Positions 61,782 through 64,000 of a stretch of 64,000 bases of DNA are shown here, piece by piece (position 1 is the first letter of the stretch; the number at the start of each line of letters is the position of its first letter). The notes beneath the pieces were generated by a model. That model worked only from the letters and a program-made list of their open reading frames with translations, ran no database searches and was not told where the DNA came from. The translations under genes were made by a program, and so were the position numbers. Origin of the DNA: Prevotellaceae bacterium (GTDB taxonomy: Bacteria; Bacteroidota; Bacteroidia; Bacteroidales; Bacteroidaceae); NCBI GenBank assembly GCA_028723455.1, contig JAQYEW010000027.1, positions 1 to 64,000 on the forward strand, read 5' to 3'.

Positions 61782-63605
61782 ATGAAACTCAAAGCTTATA
61801 CCAGAATAGCATCCTTGGGCTTGTGCTTTGCCATGCCCGCTTTATGGATGTCATGTACGGACACTTGGGACGAGCATTACGGCCGGCAATCCGCTACGGC
61901 CTGGGCGAAGTCGAATTTGTTGGCGGGTATTGCCGATGACCCTTCGCTAAGTAATTTTGCCCGTGTCATTCAGTCTGTAGGTGCCAGTGATATGCTCCGT
62001 GCCGACCAACAGTACACGGTGTGGGCTCCCCAGGGTCTTACCAGCGCTCAGGCGGACAGTATTATCGCCGTCTATGAGCAGGACAAAGCCGAGGGACGCC
62101 AACTTAAGGACAATCGTGCGATGACGCAGTTCGTACAAAACCACATCAGTTTGTTTTCGCATCCCGTAAGCTCCCTCACGAACGACACCATCAAGATGTT
62201 GAACAGCAAATTTATGCACCTTGTAGGTTTGAGTGCCACCTCCGGCACCTTAAAGAGTGCGCCTTTTTCCGATGGTATAGCCACAGAGAACGGTATGCTT
62301 TACAAGATTGATGCGCCTTTACCCTTCGAGCCTAACGTGCGTGAATATCTGGAGCAGCATAGCGATATGGACAGCCTGGTGAATTTTATCAAGCGTTTCG
62401 ACGAATACGAGCTGGACGAGAAAGCTTCGGTGGCCGGTCCCATTGTGGATGGCAAGACCCAGTATCTGGATTCGGTAGTGTACCTTACGAACCGTCTGTT
62501 GGACAGCTATGGCTATATCCAGCGCGAGGACAGTTCCTATCTCTTGCTGGCTCCCACCAATGAATTATGGGCCAAGCAGTTGGATGACTATAAAAAGTAT
62601 TTTGTTTATACAGAAAATATCGCCGGACGCGATTCCTTGCAGGACATCATGGCCAAGTCCGGCATCATCTCGGGCAATTTCTTCAATACCAGCCTGCGGA
62701 ACAGCTACAATCGTGCTCCTATGGATTCGTTGTGCAATACCATGTATTCTCTGTTCCAAGGCAGCCTGCCCCGCACCAATGTCTATTACAAACCGATGGA
62801 AACCATTTTCGCCGGTTTGGACAGACAGCAGTGTAGCAATGGCGCAGTGTACGTCGATCCGAAGGGTGCAATTTCCCCTTATACAACCTTCATGAGTCGT
62901 AGTAGTTTGCTTGCATATTACAGTAGTAATTTCATCATCCCGACGGAAGTCAAGAACGGTGTGGAGAGTGAGACGCAGACCGTAATGCGCTTGGAATATG
63001 AGCTGTATGCCGACCCCACCATGACATCGCTGTTCCGCACTTATCCTTATCTGGATGTTGTGTCGAACAGCAGCAGCGCCCAGTCCGAAATGAATTTCCG
63101 TCTGCATGGGGTGCTTTCGGGTTGCTATTACAATATCTATATGGTTACGATTCCTGACCAGGAAACCTTCCTGCCCGGATGGTACCGTATCGGTTATCGT
63201 GTGGCCAATACCAATGGCGGCTTCCAAAACCCCAACAACCCCGCGCAGGAAAAAACGCTGCGTTATTACGAGAATCCCAATCCCGTTAGTCCGGACATTG
63301 CCAACTATGCTGACATGACGGGTAACAAAGCACAGTATTTTGTGAGTTCTGCGGAAAAGGTGGATACGATTCTGGTGCAGAGCGCCGTGCAGTTTCCCTA
63401 TGCCAGTTATGGCCAGGAGGAGCCTACCGTAAAACTGACGGTAAGCACCTACGGCCGTTCCAATCGTAAAGGGCGGTCCTATACCAGCCGTTTGCGCCTG
63501 AACAGCTTCATCCTTGTTCCTTTTGCTACGGAAGAAGAGGCTAAGGCCGCTGCCATGAATTTTGATGCGATCAATGACGACATATTGGCTAACAAGGAAA
63601 AGTAA
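61782..63605 (+). CDS. Fasciclin-type lipoprotein, second copy after SusD
   Basis: 607 aa. Lipobox WMSC (Cys25). FAS1-like elements YTVWAPQGLTSAQADSI with TQFVQNHISLFSHPV at about 85-125, and YLLLAPTNELWAKQLDDY at about 250; the C-terminal part (NIYMVTIPDQETFLPGWYRI) is an unassigned beta domain. Related in layout to the other fasciclin lipoproteins of the locus but divergent. It ends 6 bp before the next SusC-like gene, so it may belong to a second SusC/D-type module. Confidence 0.75.
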   Translation: MKLKAYTRIASLGLCFAMPALWMSCTDTWDEHYGRQSATAWAKSNLLAGIADDPSLSNFARVIQSVGASDMLRADQQYTVWAPQGLTSAQADSIIAVYEQDKAEGRQLKDNRAMTQFVQNHISLFSHPVSSLTNDTIKMLNSKFMHLVGLSATSGTLKSAPFSDGIATENGMLYKIDAPLPFEPNVREYLEQHSDMDSLVNFIKRFDEYELDEKASVAGPIVDGKTQYLDSVVYLTNRLLDSYGYIQREDSSYLLLAPTNELWAKQLDDYKKYFVYTENIAGRDSLQDIMAKSGIISGNFFNTSLRNSYNRAPMDSLCNTMYSLFQGSLPRTNVYYKPMETIFAGLDRQQCSNGAVYVDPKGAISPYTTFMSRSSLLAYYSSNFIIPTEVKNGVESETQTVMRLEYELYADPTMTSLFRTYPYLDVVSNSSSAQSEMNFRLHGVLSGCYYNIYMVTIPDQETFLPGWYRIGYRVANTNGGFQNPNNPAQEKTLRYYENPNPVSPDIANYADMTGNKAQYFVSSAEKVDTILVQSAVQFPYASYGQEEPTVKLTVSTYGRSNRKGRSYTSRLRLNSFILVPFATEEEAKAAAMNFDAINDDILANKEK

Positions 63606-63611
63606 TCGGTT

Positions 63612-64000
63612 ATGAAAAAGACAATCCTTTCTATATTCTCTCTTCTCGTAATCTGCCCTGTTAGCTTGTTCGCGCAGGAGGATGCGGATGCGGCACAGCA
63701 GATCGAACGCAAGGTACAGAAGAAACTGGATGTGCGCGAAGTAAAGGGTCGCGTGGTTTCTCAGTTGGCACATCAGCCCTTGGCCGGTGTCTTGGTTCAG
63801 GCAGTGGGCTATGACGGCTATTCAACGCTTACGGAGGAGGACGGAACCTTCAGTCTGAACGTGCCTGTTTTCTGTAACTCGCTGAGCGTTACGATCCCTG
63901 GTTACAACACCGTGCGTGTCAGTGTCGAGACGGCGGCGAACGGCAGAGACATAATCTTGCAGAGCGACAAGAGCTATGCTTTTTATACTGGTGGCGAGAA
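63612..64000 (+). CDS. SusC-like TonB-linked outer-membrane protein, N-terminus (cut by window end)
   Basis: Not in the ORF track because no stop is reached. The 129 visible codons begin MKKTILSIFSLLVICPVSLFAQ (signal peptide), then a CarboxypepD-regulatory-like domain (VKGRVVSQLAHQPLAGVLV, TEEDGTFSLNVP). This is the usual front of a SusC/RagA transporter, but plug and barrel are outside the window. Same strand and 6-bp gap to the fasciclin gene imply operon continuation. Confidence 0.75.
   Translation, partial: MKKTILSIFSLLVICPVSLFAQEDADAAQQIERKVQKKLDVREVKGRVVSQLAHQPLAGVLVQAVGYDGYSTLTEEDGTFSLNVPVFCNSLSVTIPGYNTVRVSVETAANGRDIILQSDKSYAFYTGGE

Noticed and set aside
62565-63773. 402-aa minus-strand ORF opposite the last fasciclin gene
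   Set aside because: Antisense to a lipoprotein gene with proper lipobox; no recognisable features.

Overview
The window is a chromosomal segment from a Bacteroidota bacterium of the order Bacteroidales, probably in or near Prevotellaceae (inference). The evidence is the SusC/SusD pairs, porins and lipoproteins typical of the phylum, four proteins ending in T9SS type-A-like C-terminal sorting motifs, a fused CcsBA cytochrome c synthase, a Rho factor with a long disordered insertion, and many promoters of the Bacteroidetes primary sigma type (TTG, about 20 bp, TAnnTTTG). No phage, transposon, insertion sequence or CRISPR array was seen.

Layout. 1-632: 3' end of an rRNA operon (23S end, 5S, terminator). 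652-2486 (-): BlaI-type repressor and M56 sensor peptidase with a TonB-like tail. 2690-3405 (+): CBM9-like protein. 3402-12553 (-): a block of seven co-directional genes encoding porin, imelysin, di-heme oxidoreductase, OprO/P porin, cytochrome c lipoprotein, two-domain Rid protein and CcsBA; this looks like an envelope iron/redox system that carries its own cytochrome c assembly protein. 12641-13314 (-): small OMP with tandem terminators. 13391-19019 (-): Spy/CpxP-like protein, menA, ettA and a GH127 arabinofuranosidase. 19086-25947 (+): dnaB, msrC, pheT, yebC and gdhA. 25948-26514: noncoding. 26515-29448 (-): LOG-family protein, YihY protein and rnpB. 29510-32023 (+): lepA and a Crp/Fnr regulator. 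32025-33676 (-): SLC13 permease. 33694-33848 (+): tRNA-Thr(CGT).

33868-46726 is a long minus-strand envelope and secretion region: two tandem M6 metalloproteases, GH16 glucanase, GH29 fucosidase, a calycin-like protein and a TonB-dependent receptor. Both proteases, the GH16 enzyme and the calycin-like protein end in T9SS-like sorting motifs. 46727-48686 (-) is rho. 48675-51395 (+) holds an Uup-type ABC-F protein and panB. 51426-64000 (+) is a polysaccharide-utilisation-like locus: fasciclin lipoprotein, SusC, SusD, two more fasciclin-type lipoproteins, and the start of a second SusC-like gene cut by the window edge. No glycosidase or dedicated regulator of this locus is in view.

The two parts most worth following are the imelysin/cytochrome/CcsBA block and the fasciclin-rich SusCD locus. 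At fine scale the window shows promoters whose TAA doubles as the upstream stop codon, one of which appears to give a leaderless mRNA, overlapping divergent promoters at rho, and a membrane-protein gene placed so close behind rnpB that it probably relies on readthrough. All functional calls come from reading motifs and context; no database search was run.
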